From Runella limosa DSM 17973 (GTDB lineage: Bacteria; Bacteroidota; Bacteroidia; Cytophagales; Spirosomataceae), in the NCBI RefSeq assembly GCF_000482465.1, contig NZ_AXVJ01000025.1, positions 290,472 to 354,471 on the forward strand: a DNA stretch of 64,000 nt, given 5' to 3'. Below the pieces are notes generated by a model. That model did not search any database and had not been told where the DNA came from. It worked only from the letters and a program-made list of their open reading frames with translations. The number at the start of each line of letters is the position of its first letter. The stretch's first letter is position 1. Shown piece after piece: positions 32,091 to 40,581 of the stretch. The position numbers were made by a program, and so were the translations under genes.

Positions 32091-34127
32091 TTACCAAATG
32101 CTTACCCGAACGCTATCAGGACGATACATTTTATCGGTCGGCTTCATGTTAAACGCTTTGTAAAACTCAGGCATGTTCGACAACGGCCCGTTGACCCGAA
32201 AATGCTCAGGCGAGTGAGGATCCACCGAAATGCGGGTGCGCAACGTTTCGTCACGGTTCTTAATCCGCCATACTTGCGCAAATCCCAAGAAAAAGCGCTG
32301 TTCGGGCGTAAATCCATCTATCTTCTCATTGCTTTGTCCTTGTTTGGTACGTTTAAACGCTTCAAAGGCAATCGAAAGCCCCCCGATGTCGGCAATGTTT
32401 TCTCCCAACGTAAGCTCCCCGTTGACGTGGACGTTGTTCAACACCGTGTAGTTGTTGTATTGCTTCACCACCACCAGCGCTTTGCGTTTGAAACGGTCGG
32501 CATCCGCTGGCTTCCACCAATTTTTGAGCATTCCCATGTAGTTATATTGGCTTCCTTGGTCGTCAAAACCGTGGGTCATTTCGTGACCAATCACCGCCCC
32601 AATGGCACCATAATTGATGGCATCGTCGGCATCGTTATCAAAGAATGGGAATTGTAAAATGCCCGCTGGGAACACAATTTCGTTGAACGTTGGGTTGTAG
32701 TACGCATTTACCGTAGGCGCTGTCATCCCCCACTCCGTTTTGTCCACGGGCTTTCCGACCTTGGCAAAATCGCGCTTCAACGCCGACGCCCGTATCGACT
32801 GCCCGTTGGCGTAATAATTATCCGCCACAATTTCCACGTCCGCATAATCTTTCCACGTATCGGGGTACCCAATTTTTTTGAGGTACAAGTTCAATTTCTT
32901 CAACGCTTCGGTTTTGGTCGAATCGCTCATCCAATCCAAACGCTTGATACGGTCGGCATACACCACTTGGAGGTTGTTTACCAGCTCATCCATGCGCGTT
33001 TTGGCCGCAGGTGGGAAGTATTTTTTTACAAAAATCTGCCCCAACAAATCGCCCAAACCGCCATCAACAGCATTCGTAATTTGTTTCCAACGGGCTTCTT
33101 GCACTTGCTGGCCATTGAGGGTTTTTCCGTAAAACTCAAATTGAGCATCCCGAAAGCCTTTACTCAACGACGAAGCTGCTCTTGTCAAAATGTAAAAGCG
33201 AATTTTGTCTTTGATAACCTCCATCGACTGTTTTCCCAACAACTGGTCAAGGCCACGGTAATAGTCGGGCTGGCCGATGATAACCGTATCCGTTTTCACG
33301 CCCATTTTTTGTACCAACTTCACCCAATCAATGCCTGGCGTCACATTTGCGAGGTCTTTGGTAGCAAACTTGTTATAATTTTTTTCGGGGTTTCGCAATT
33401 CCACAGGGCTGCGGTGCGACTTAGCAATTTCGGTTTCGAGTTGGAGAATACCTTCGGCTTTTTTCTGTGCCGTGGCCGCATCGGTTCCGCTCAAGGTAAA
33501 AAGTGTCGTCACGTATTTTTTGAAAGCATCACGTACTTTCTTAGTTTCGGCATCCGTGCGGAAATAGTAATCTTTTTCGGGTAGCGTCAACCCAGTTTGG
33601 GCAAACTGTAAAGCATTGTAGTCTGGGTTTTTCTCGTCGCTGCCTACATAAAGGCTAAACCACACACTGCCTGGGTCGGACGGAAAGCTGGCGGCGTAGT
33701 CGATGACGTCTTGTTTGCTCTTCAATCCATCGACTTTGGCCAAATCGGCTTTAATCGGCTCGTAGCCCTTCTTCTCAATCGTGACAGTATCCATGCCCGA
33801 TTTATACAAGTCACCGATTTTTTGTTCCAAGCTCCCTTTCGTATGCGAGCCCTTGGCCGTTTCTTCCAAAATGGTATGAAGCTTGGCTAAGTTATCTTCA
33901 TACAAGGTATAAAACGACCCCCATCCCGTTTGGTCGGCAGGGATTTTGGTATTTTTCATCCAGCCACCGTTGGCGTATTGAAAAAAGTCATCGGTGGGTT
34001 TGGCGGTTGAATCCATGCCCGTTACGTCAAAAAACGACGTTCGCTTCGGCTGGTCTGACTCCGACTTGCAGCTCACCAAAAAAGCACCTATGGCCATTGC
34101 CGACAGGATTTTCAAGGAATTGTTCAT
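32091..34127 (-). CDS. M13-family (neprilysin/PepO-like) zinc metallopeptidase lipoprotein
   Basis: The 678-aa product has a lipoprotein signal (AIGAFLVSC, Cys at 20) followed by GMDSTAKPTDDFFQYANGGWMKNTKIP, the classical M13 N-terminus. The zinc site is VIGHEMTHGFDDQG (His515 and His519, catalytic Glu516), and the third ligand is the Glu of GENIADIGG. NAYYNPTFNEIVFPAGILQFPFF is the substrate-binding segment. The C-terminal end is RVSIW, matching the family C-terminal Trp but lacking the usual Cys. It would degrade peptides in the periplasm or at the outer membrane. Confidence 0.95.
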   Translation of the reverse strand: MNNSLKILSAMAIGAFLVSCKSESDQPKRTSFFDVTGMDSTAKPTDDFFQYANGGWMKNTKIPADQTGWGSFYTLYEDNLAKLHTILEETAKGSHTKGSLEQKIGDLYKSGMDTVTIEKKGYEPIKADLAKVDGLKSKQDVIDYAASFPSDPGSVWFSLYVGSDEKNPDYNALQFAQTGLTLPEKDYYFRTDAETKKVRDAFKKYVTTLFTLSGTDAATAQKKAEGILQLETEIAKSHRSPVELRNPEKNYNKFATKDLANVTPGIDWVKLVQKMGVKTDTVIIGQPDYYRGLDQLLGKQSMEVIKDKIRFYILTRAASSLSKGFRDAQFEFYGKTLNGQQVQEARWKQITNAVDGGLGDLLGQIFVKKYFPPAAKTRMDELVNNLQVVYADRIKRLDWMSDSTKTEALKKLNLYLKKIGYPDTWKDYADVEIVADNYYANGQSIRASALKRDFAKVGKPVDKTEWGMTAPTVNAYYNPTFNEIVFPAGILQFPFFDNDADDAINYGAIGAVIGHEMTHGFDDQGSQYNYMGMLKNWWKPADADRFKRKALVVVKQYNNYTVLNNVHVNGELTLGENIADIGGLSIAFEAFKRTKQGQSNEKIDGFTPEQRFFLGFAQVWRIKNRDETLRTRISVDPHSPEHFRVNGPLSNMPEFYKAFNMKPTDKMYRPDSVRVSIW

Positions 34128-34165
34128 AGGAAAGGTTGTTTATTTCGAGTTACAAAAATGAAACA

Positions 34166-35377
34166 TTAGCGAGATTTCAGAAAGGGTTGGACTTTTAGGT
34201 AAGTCAACGAACGCCACAGCCATTCGACAGGACCATAACGGAAGCGCCCAAGCCACCATTGACTAAACGAAATTTGGGCTAAAAACACCATAATTCCAAT
34301 CAAATATCCGACGGCTGGCGATACCTTCCCCAACAAATTGAACCCAAAACCGAAGAAAATAAACCAGCCTAAAAGGGTTTGGGTAAGGTAACTCGTCAGC
34401 GCCATTTTACCGATGGCCGCCAGTGACGAAAGCACTTTGCTCCAACTTTTTTTGGACAATAAAAAGCTTACACCTGCCACATAAAACAGCACCATGCAGG
34501 CATTCATCAGGTCGTAAAGCATCGACAGCAACGCAGATAACCACATCGGAATCGTTTTGTTAAAAATGCCGCTCAGTTGCAAACCCACGCCAATCAGAAG
34601 CAATACCCCTACCACCGAAATACTGTAAATGAGCAACTTCCGAAAGAAAACACGGTGCTCGTCAAATTGCTGAAGGAGTTGCTTGCGCGCAAACCAAAAG
34701 CCCAACAAAAAGAAGCCAAAAGTGATGTAAAGGCGTCCGCTGAGGACTTGGAATTTCATCTTTTTGGGAAACGCAGCCCAGTTATCTTCCAAAAATGGAA
34801 AATACTCCCCCGCTCGAATCAAGTTTAGGTAACGTTTGTTGCCTGGTTCGTCAAAAATTGTTCCCCACAACGCCCCCGTGTCTATGTGTTGCCAAGTCAT
34901 GTACGCATCCTGAAGGCGTGCAGGCACATTGATAATCAAGCCAATAGCAACCCACAACAAAATCTTTTCAGGGACATTGACAAAAAGTAAAAGTCCGAAA
35001 CCTACCATGGCATAAATGCTAAGAATATCGCCCCGCCAGTGCAAGTGATGCAGTAGTCCAATGCCACCTAACAGGGTAATTCGCCACGCAAAACGAGCTA
35101 AAAACGCCGCTTTACGGTCGCTGGTTCGGAGGAGCATGAGTCCAAAACTCACCCCAAATAAAAACGAGAAAAAGGCAAAGAACTTCCCCGTCACCAAGAT
35201 TCCATCAAACGTCCAAATAATTTGAGAGAGCACGTCCGATTGGTACGGTTTGCTCACTTCCTCTGGCAACGACCAGCCACCGTGCCATCCGATGTAGTGT
35301 GCTAAAATGATACCTAAAAGGGCAAAGCCTCGAAGCCCGTCGATAAGCGGGACACGCGAAGTGAGGGTAGTGTTCAT
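34166..35377 (-). CDS. DUF418 / YeiB-like membrane protein
   Basis: The ATG at 35377 gives a 403-aa protein (MNTTLTSRVPLIDGLRGFALLGIILAH). The VPLIDGLRGFALLGI N-terminus and FFAFFSFLFGVSFGLML second helix define the YeiB/DUF418 family. About ten hydrophobic segments follow, and the C-terminal block GPVEWLWRSLTYLK is typical of the DUF418 domain. Members resemble acyltransferase-3 proteins but have no proven substrate. It stands alone on the minus strand after the M13 peptidase. Confidence 0.9.
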   Translation of the reverse strand: MNTTLTSRVPLIDGLRGFALLGIILAHYIGWHGGWSLPEEVSKPYQSDVLSQIIWTFDGILVTGKFFAFFSFLFGVSFGLMLLRTSDRKAAFLARFAWRITLLGGIGLLHHLHWRGDILSIYAMVGFGLLLFVNVPEKILLWVAIGLIINVPARLQDAYMTWQHIDTGALWGTIFDEPGNKRYLNLIRAGEYFPFLEDNWAAFPKKMKFQVLSGRLYITFGFFLLGFWFARKQLLQQFDEHRVFFRKLLIYSISVVGVLLLIGVGLQLSGIFNKTIPMWLSALLSMLYDLMNACMVLFYVAGVSFLLSKKSWSKVLSSLAAIGKMALTSYLTQTLLGWFIFFGFGFNLLGKVSPAVGYLIGIMVFLAQISFSQWWLGRFRYGPVEWLWRSLTYLKVQPFLKSR

Positions 35378-35622
35378 CTGTTTTTTAAAAGGCTGTATAA
35401 TTTTGTAAAAAAGAAGCAACGGTATGATTGTTACTCTATGATTAACACATAGTTCATTTAGGTTTTTCACATAGAAAACATAGCGATACCCCTCACTCAT
35501 TTTTACCCTTATTTTTACCTATTTTACTCCCATTTTTGCGAGGTTTGTCCGAATCACCCTGTAGAAACAACACAGGCAGAATAGCTTTGTATCCGTTATC
35601 AAAACAGCTATTTTTACCTCGT

Positions 35623-36234
35623 ATGATTATTTCATCACCCAACAGACCCCTCCTTTCCGCCATGGAACTCAGAGCCATTCACCTCGGCTTCGCCGAACTC
35701 ATTTCAGAAACGCAACGGTTTATCAACCAACATTGGGTAAAAATAGGTATTCTCAACCTCATCGCGGCTTTTGGGCGATTGGCCCAAGGGGGTGGTTTTG
35801 GGGCTATTTCTCCTTGGCTTTTTTCCCTCATTGATGTCCTTGTCGTCGTCGCTCGTTTCGGATTGATTATCCTTGTTTTAGGGCAAGGCTCTTGGCAAGC
35901 AGGTGTTAAACAAATTGTTCTTTTCCCAAAACGTATGACTACCGAAGGGGGGCTTCTTTGGAAACAACTCAAAATGAACGTCTTCTGGAATAAAATTGCA
36001 TTTTCGGTCAACTTCATCGTCTTCATGATTATTGGCACCGTTACCAATTTGAGCATCCAGCTTTTTACGCACCTGTTCTTCTTCAACTGGCTCAAATCGC
36101 ATCAATTTATAGCTGCTAAAACCACCACTTGGGGGGTTATTCAGTTTTTAGGAAACCTTAGCATTACGCCTTTCACGGTGGTTTTTATGGTATTGGTAGC
36201 CATCTTTTTGGTACGTAAACCTGAACAACGATGA
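35623..36234 (+). CDS. Small membrane protein upstream of beta-helix kinase
   Basis: The start is 35623 or 35662 (MELRAIHLGFAELISETQRF); I give the longer one. The product has four hydrophobic segments (IGILNLIAAFGRL, LFSLIDVLVVVARFGLIILVLG, IAFSVNFIVFMIIGTVTNL, ITPFTVVFMVLVAIFLV). No known domain is recognised. Its last 4 bp (ATGA, 36231-36234) overlap the start of the kinase gene, so the two are translationally coupled. A role as membrane partner or sensor subunit of the kinase is inferred from that coupling only. Confidence 0.75.
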   Translation: MIISSPNRPLLSAMELRAIHLGFAELISETQRFINQHWVKIGILNLIAAFGRLAQGGGFGAISPWLFSLIDVLVVVARFGLIILVLGQGSWQAGVKQIVLFPKRMTTEGGLLWKQLKMNVFWNKIAFSVNFIVFMIIGTVTNLSIQLFTHLFFFNWLKSHQFIAAKTTTWGVIQFLGNLSITPFTVVFMVLVAIFLVRKPEQR

Positions 36235-38447
36235 GCACTGTACTTACTCCCGACCAACAATTAGGGACACCCTCTAAAGTAGTGACTTATCCTGCCGAAG
36301 GGCTAAAATACCTTCAATTGGAGACATTATCGGGCAACGTTGAATTGATTGGCCACGACGAAAATACCATTCGGGTTGAGGTTTTTGCCTCGGTACGCAG
36401 CTTGTTGTCGCTTTTTTTGTACCAAGAACCCGTCACCGAATTCCCCTCCGACATCAACCCTTTGGTGATGAGCATCGTGGGTGAATCGTTGAAAATCACG
36501 GCGCGTCCCAATTACTTTAACCCTTACAATTGGGTTCATTTTCACCGCACATCATTTCGGATATTTTTACCTCCCTCGTTGCATTCGTTTATCAAAACGT
36601 ACGGCGGACACGTTCGGCTCCAGCACCTTTCGGGAAACCACAAGTTTGATACCTGGGGTGGGCATCTGCTTTTGTTTCATTCGCAAGGCAACTACCTTGG
36701 CAAAACAATGGGCGGCAATATCGAAGTAGCTCATTGTCAAGGCAATATTGAACTGAGTACGTTTGGTGGAAAAGTCACCGTTAGCGACAATGAAGGATCT
36801 ATCCGCACCGACACCAAAGGCGGTAATGTGATTATTCATAACCACAAAGGCAAAATCAATGGAAGTACGTGGGGGGGCAATATCGAAGCCACCAATATCA
36901 CAGGCGACTTAGAATGTAGCACCTCGGGCGGTAATGTTCGTCTTAGGCACCTCAACGGCAACATAGGTGCCAGCACCCGTGGGGGAAATATCACGGCCGA
37001 AGTAACATCGATTCACCAATATTCGTGGTTTGACACCTCAGGCGGAAACATCAAAGTGGCACTTCCGCTTCACCAAGGGCTGGATTTGGAAGTGGTCGCG
37101 GGTCGCGTAAGACACCCTCGTTTTCAAGACTTTAACGGCTATTCGTCCCGAAGTAATTTAAGAGGCAAACTCAACGGTGGCGGCCCTAACGTTACCATTC
37201 GGAGTTTTGGAGGGCGGGTTACGCTATCGCAGTACCAATCAGGAACGCCAGCCCCTGCGCCTTATTCGTATGTTCCTACTGACTATCCGCGTCACCCGTT
37301 TACTGAACCCAATACGCCCACGCCTCCATCACCCACCACGTCAGCGCCTCCTCCCGCAGTTTCCAACAACCACGAGCGAACACCTTCGCCTTTTTCGCTT
37401 GAAGGAATGCTGATTGCATTTTTGTTTTGTTTGTTTTTGGGATATGGACTGAGTGGGGTTGTGTATTTTTCACTAGAGTTTTTTCGTGCACACAACATTT
37501 TATCCACAGGTATCTTTTTTTCCAATATCGCCAATAGCCTCGGGGCTTGGTTGGCGTTGCAAATTTTCATTCATTTTCTCGACAACAAAGTACATTTCCC
37601 TTGGGCTAAATACCTCACGGTGATTGGACTTACCTTTCTTTTTGTTTTTTCGTTCCAAATCGTCATTGGCATTTTTTATTGGAGCAAAATCCCCGTTGCA
37701 TCTTGGCCCAGCAACCCTAAGTCAACCACTATTTTTTATTTATTTTTACCCCAAATCGTGAGTTGTTCTTACTTGTTTTATTGGCAACGAACGCGGCAGA
37801 TTACCCGTAAAATTTCGGAACAAGAATACCAATTGCTCAACCTAGAAAAATTAAAAACCAAGGCCCAACTCAACGCCCTCGAAGCACGTATCAACCCGCA
37901 TTTCCTGTATAATTCGCTCAACAGCATTGCGGGGCTTGTTCACCAAGACCCCGACAAAGCCGAAGAAATGACGATTCAATTGTCGAAGCTATTTCGTTAT
38001 ACCACGGGGCGCACTGAGGCGTATAGCCATAGTATTTCTGAGGAATTGGAAGTAGTAAAATCGTATTTGGCGATTGAACAAATGCGGTTTGGGAATCGGC
38101 TTCAGTTTAAGGTCGAAGTACAACCGTCGTTGTTGGACGTAAAAATTCCGCGTTTTTTGCTACAACCACTGGTCGAAAACGCCATCAAACACGGCATTTC
38201 GCAGTTGCTTGACCACGGAATTATCGAAATTTGCATCGAACGCACCTCCAGCCATATTCTGTTTACGATTCACGACAATGGCCCTGCCTTCAAAGAAGAA
38301 ATAGCCAGCGGATATGGGTTACGAAGTATTCGAGAAAAACTTCAATTGGTATATGGAGACAAGGCCACTTTACAAATTCAAGACAGCGACCACAAAGCGG
38401 TAATCATCAGCCTTCCGCGCGACCACGAGTGGACTGACTGGAAATAA
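36231..38447 (+). CDS. Histidine kinase with N-terminal beta-helix (DUF4097-like) head
   Basis: The 738-aa fusion has no signal peptide. Residues 25-335 form a beta-solenoid of the DUF4097/putative-adhesin type, with nine GG turns (TYGG125, TWGG143, TMGG161, TFGG180, TKGG198, TWGG216, TSGG234, TRGG252, TSGG272) spaced about 18 residues. A Pro/Thr-rich linker (339-389) and four membrane helices (392-416, 428-450, 461-484, 499-517) follow. The LytS-type kinase (520-738) has phospho-His557 in INPHFLYNSLNS, PRFLLQPLVENAIKHG and a G1-box-like DNGPA. With four helices and no signal, head and kinase would both be cytoplasmic. It is coupled to the membrane protein upstream, with a LytTR regulator 26 bp downstream. 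Confidence 0.9.
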   Translation: MSTVLTPDQQLGTPSKVVTYPAEGLKYLQLETLSGNVELIGHDENTIRVEVFASVRSLLSLFLYQEPVTEFPSDINPLVMSIVGESLKITARPNYFNPYNWVHFHRTSFRIFLPPSLHSFIKTYGGHVRLQHLSGNHKFDTWGGHLLLFHSQGNYLGKTMGGNIEVAHCQGNIELSTFGGKVTVSDNEGSIRTDTKGGNVIIHNHKGKINGSTWGGNIEATNITGDLECSTSGGNVRLRHLNGNIGASTRGGNITAEVTSIHQYSWFDTSGGNIKVALPLHQGLDLEVVAGRVRHPRFQDFNGYSSRSNLRGKLNGGGPNVTIRSFGGRVTLSQYQSGTPAPAPYSYVPTDYPRHPFTEPNTPTPPSPTTSAPPPAVSNNHERTPSPFSLEGMLIAFLFCLFLGYGLSGVVYFSLEFFRAHNILSTGIFFSNIANSLGAWLALQIFIHFLDNKVHFPWAKYLTVIGLTFLFVFSFQIVIGIFYWSKIPVASWPSNPKSTTIFYLFLPQIVSCSYLFYWQRTRQITRKISEQEYQLLNLEKLKTKAQLNALEARINPHFLYNSLNSIAGLVHQDPDKAEEMTIQLSKLFRYTTGRTEAYSHSISEELEVVKSYLAIEQMRFGNRLQFKVEVQPSLLDVKIPRFLLQPLVENAIKHGISQLLDHGIIEICIERTSSHILFTIHDNGPAFKEEIASGYGLRSIREKLQLVYGDKATLQIQDSDHKAVIISLPRDHEWTDWK

Positions 38448-38473
38448 ACCATCGCCTCTAACGACTTTTAGCT

Positions 38474-39232
38474 ATGTTTACTACCCTTCTTATCGACGAC
38501 GAGCCCATTGCCTTAGGGCGTCTCAAACGTTTATTGACGCAGTTTGATGACCTCATTGAGGTGGTTGACGAAGCCCTCAATGGCCTCGAAGGCATTCAAA
38601 AAATTGAAACGCTACGCCCCAATTTACTTTTTTTGGACATCGAAATGCCCCAAATGACGGGTTTTGAGATGTTATCACGGCTGTCGTATATGCCTATGGT
38701 CGTTTTTGTGACAGCCTACGACCAGTACGCCATCAAAGCCTTTGAAGAAAACTCCATTGATTATTTGCTCAAGCCCGTTGAAAAAGAGCGTTTGGCCAAA
38801 ACGATGGACAAACTCCGAAACCTGCGTCCTGAACAAGAACAAACGCTCAGTCAAGAAAGCCTCAGGCAACTCATCGGAAGCATGGTACCGAAGAAAGAAA
38901 TGCACTCTATTTCGGTCAAAAGTGGTGATAAAATCTTGTTTGTACCGCTGTCGGACATTAGCTTTTTTCAGGCAGAAGATAAATACGTGCTGCTCAATAC
39001 AGTCGATAATAAACAGTATTTGATGAATTATACGATTACGAGTTTAGAAGAAAAATTACCCTCAAATTTTGTAAGGGTAAGCCGCTCAACGATTGTCAAC
39101 AGCACCAAAATCAGGGAGATGGAGCGGTATTTTACGGGCAAATACATGATTGTGATGCTTGACCAAAAACAAACCAAAATCGAGTCAGGCAGTACTTACC
39201 AAGAAAACGTAAAGCGCCTGATGGAATTTTAG
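38474..39232 (+). CDS. LytTR-family response regulator
   Basis: The 252-aa product has a receiver domain (DDE at 8-10, Asp55 in LLFLDIEMPQMTGFEML, TAYD and LKPVEK loops) and a LytTR domain at about 140-250 (LSDISFFQAEDKYVLL, RVSRSTIVNSTKI, ESGSTYQENVKRLM). It is the partner of the beta-helix kinase 26 bp upstream. A terminator-like hairpin follows at 39300. Confidence 0.93.
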   Translation: MFTTLLIDDEPIALGRLKRLLTQFDDLIEVVDEALNGLEGIQKIETLRPNLLFLDIEMPQMTGFEMLSRLSYMPMVVFVTAYDQYAIKAFEENSIDYLLKPVEKERLAKTMDKLRNLRPEQEQTLSQESLRQLIGSMVPKKEMHSISVKSGDKILFVPLSDISFFQAEDKYVLLNTVDNKQYLMNYTITSLEEKLPSNFVRVSRSTIVNSTKIREMERYFTGKYMIVMLDQKQTKIESGSTYQENVKRLMEF

Positions 39233-39299
39233 AAATATCGACAAAATCAATCATTCCGTCGAGTGATAGGGGCGATTTGTACATTTTACTAGGTAAATT

Positions 39300-39343
39300 A
39301 AGGGCTTCAATCCGCTTTTACAGTAGGACGAAAGCCCTTTTTT
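39300..39343 (+). terminator. Terminator of beta-helix kinase operon
   Basis: AAGGGCTT (39300-39307) pairs with AAGCCCTT (39332-39339) across a 24-nt loop, followed by a T run. It lies 68 bp after the regulator stop. The rest of the 278-bp gap up to the efflux operon holds no supported gene. Confidence 0.65.
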
Positions 39344-39446
39344 GTCGTAATAAACTTACAAAAGGGGTTGTAGCGTCAAAAAGCCGTTTGCTCTCATTTT
39401 TAGGGGCTTTCGGTAGGATACCTAAACACCATTTTTGCATAACACT

Positions 39447-39454
39447 TACATTTG
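39447..39454 (+). promoter_or_regulatory. Candidate -7 box (TACATTTG) for RND operon
   Basis: TACATTTG matches TAnnTTTG. It would give a leader of roughly 50 nt before the adaptor ATG at 39511. There is no -33 TTTG at ideal spacing. Confidence 0.4.
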
Positions 39455-39510
39455 TTTACTTGTTAATACCTCACTAAACGAACTACAGAGCTCTCTAAAT
39501 CTTATTTTGA

Positions 39511-40581
39511 ATGAATTATTCCAAACCCACGCATTCTTTTTACATAAGTTTGTCGACAGTATTGGTTTGTTTGTCGCTGTCTGCTTGTAAAGAAAAAAAG
39601 GGAAAAGAAGGAGGTGGCGGTCGCGAAGAGAAAAAAGACAAACCTACCCTTGTAGATGTCATGGTAGCTGCTCCTCAGCCCCTCACCAGTGTAGTTGAAG
39701 TCAACGGAACGATTATTCCGAGCGAATCGACCGAGCTACGCCCCGAAGTAAGCGGACGATTGACCTATCTCAACGTTCCTGAAGGAAAAACAGTCACCCA
39801 AGGAGCTGTCTTAGCCCGCATCAACAGCGCCGACCTCGAAGCCCAAATGCAACGAACCAAAGTGCAGTTGGACAACGCTGTGCGCACCGAAGAACGTTTC
39901 AAAAAACTTCTTGACGTAAACGGCATCAACCAAAGCGACTACGACGCCGCTTTGAATACCGTCAACACCCTCAAGGCTGACCTGGCTTATACCCAAACGT
40001 TGATTGACAAGACGGTACTCCGTGCGCCATTTACGGGCACGATTGGTCTTCGTCAAATCAGCCCAGGTTCGTACGTAACCCCTACTTCCATCATTGCGAC
40101 GATTCAACAGTTGGGTAAAAAGAAAATTGATTTTACCCTTCCCGAAGAATACAGCGAATTGGTTCGGATTGGTTCGACAGTGAAAGTTCGCGTGGACGGA
40201 CGTGATTCGGTTTTGAGCCGAGCAACCGTGATTGCCCTTGAGCCGCAAGCCAACCGACTCACCCGTAGCTTGGTCGTGCGCGCACTCATGGACGATTCTC
40301 GCGCCAATCCTGGGGCTTTTGCCAAGGTAATTATTGGCAATGGCAACAACAAAAAAGCCATTATGATTCCGACCAATGCCATTATTCCCGACGACCGCAA
40401 CAACCAAGTTATTCTGGTCAAAAACGGAAAAGCTGCGTTTGTCAACGTACAAACAGGAGTCCGTAGTTCTAACAACGTAGAAATTACCCAAGGTCTTAAC
40501 GTGGGCGACTCTGTCGTTGTAACAGGGGTATTGTTTGCTAAACCTGACGCCGTTCTCAAAGTAAGAAAAGCAAAGAAATGA
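39511..40581 (+). CDS. RND efflux periplasmic adaptor (membrane fusion lipoprotein)
   Basis: The 356-aa product has a lipoprotein signal (VLVCLSLSAC, Cys at 26) and a charged Gly/Lys/Glu tether. A split lipoyl/biotinyl domain follows (STELRPEVSGRLTYLNVPEGKTVTQGAVLARI ... LRAPFTGTIGLRQISPGSYV), with a coiled-coil hairpin between the halves (DLEAQMQRTKVQLDNAVRTEERFKKLL). The barrel and membrane-proximal domains include EPQANRLTRSLVVRALMDD. It links the inner-membrane pump to the TolC-like channel. Its stop overlaps the pump start by 4 bp. Confidence 0.95.
   Translation: MNYSKPTHSFYISLSTVLVCLSLSACKEKKGKEGGGGREEKKDKPTLVDVMVAAPQPLTSVVEVNGTIIPSESTELRPEVSGRLTYLNVPEGKTVTQGAVLARINSADLEAQMQRTKVQLDNAVRTEERFKKLLDVNGINQSDYDAALNTVNTLKADLAYTQTLIDKTVLRAPFTGTIGLRQISPGSYVTPTSIIATIQQLGKKKIDFTLPEEYSELVRIGSTVKVRVDGRDSVLSRATVIALEPQANRLTRSLVVRALMDDSRANPGAFAKVIIGNGNNKKAIMIPTNAIIPDDRNNQVILVKNGKAAFVNVQTGVRSSNNVEITQGLNVGDSVVVTGVLFAKPDAVLKVRKAKK

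Noticed and set aside
39277..39477. Plus-strand 66-aa frame before the RND operon
   Set aside because: It spans the terminator hairpin of the kinase operon and has no family resemblance or plausible start signal.
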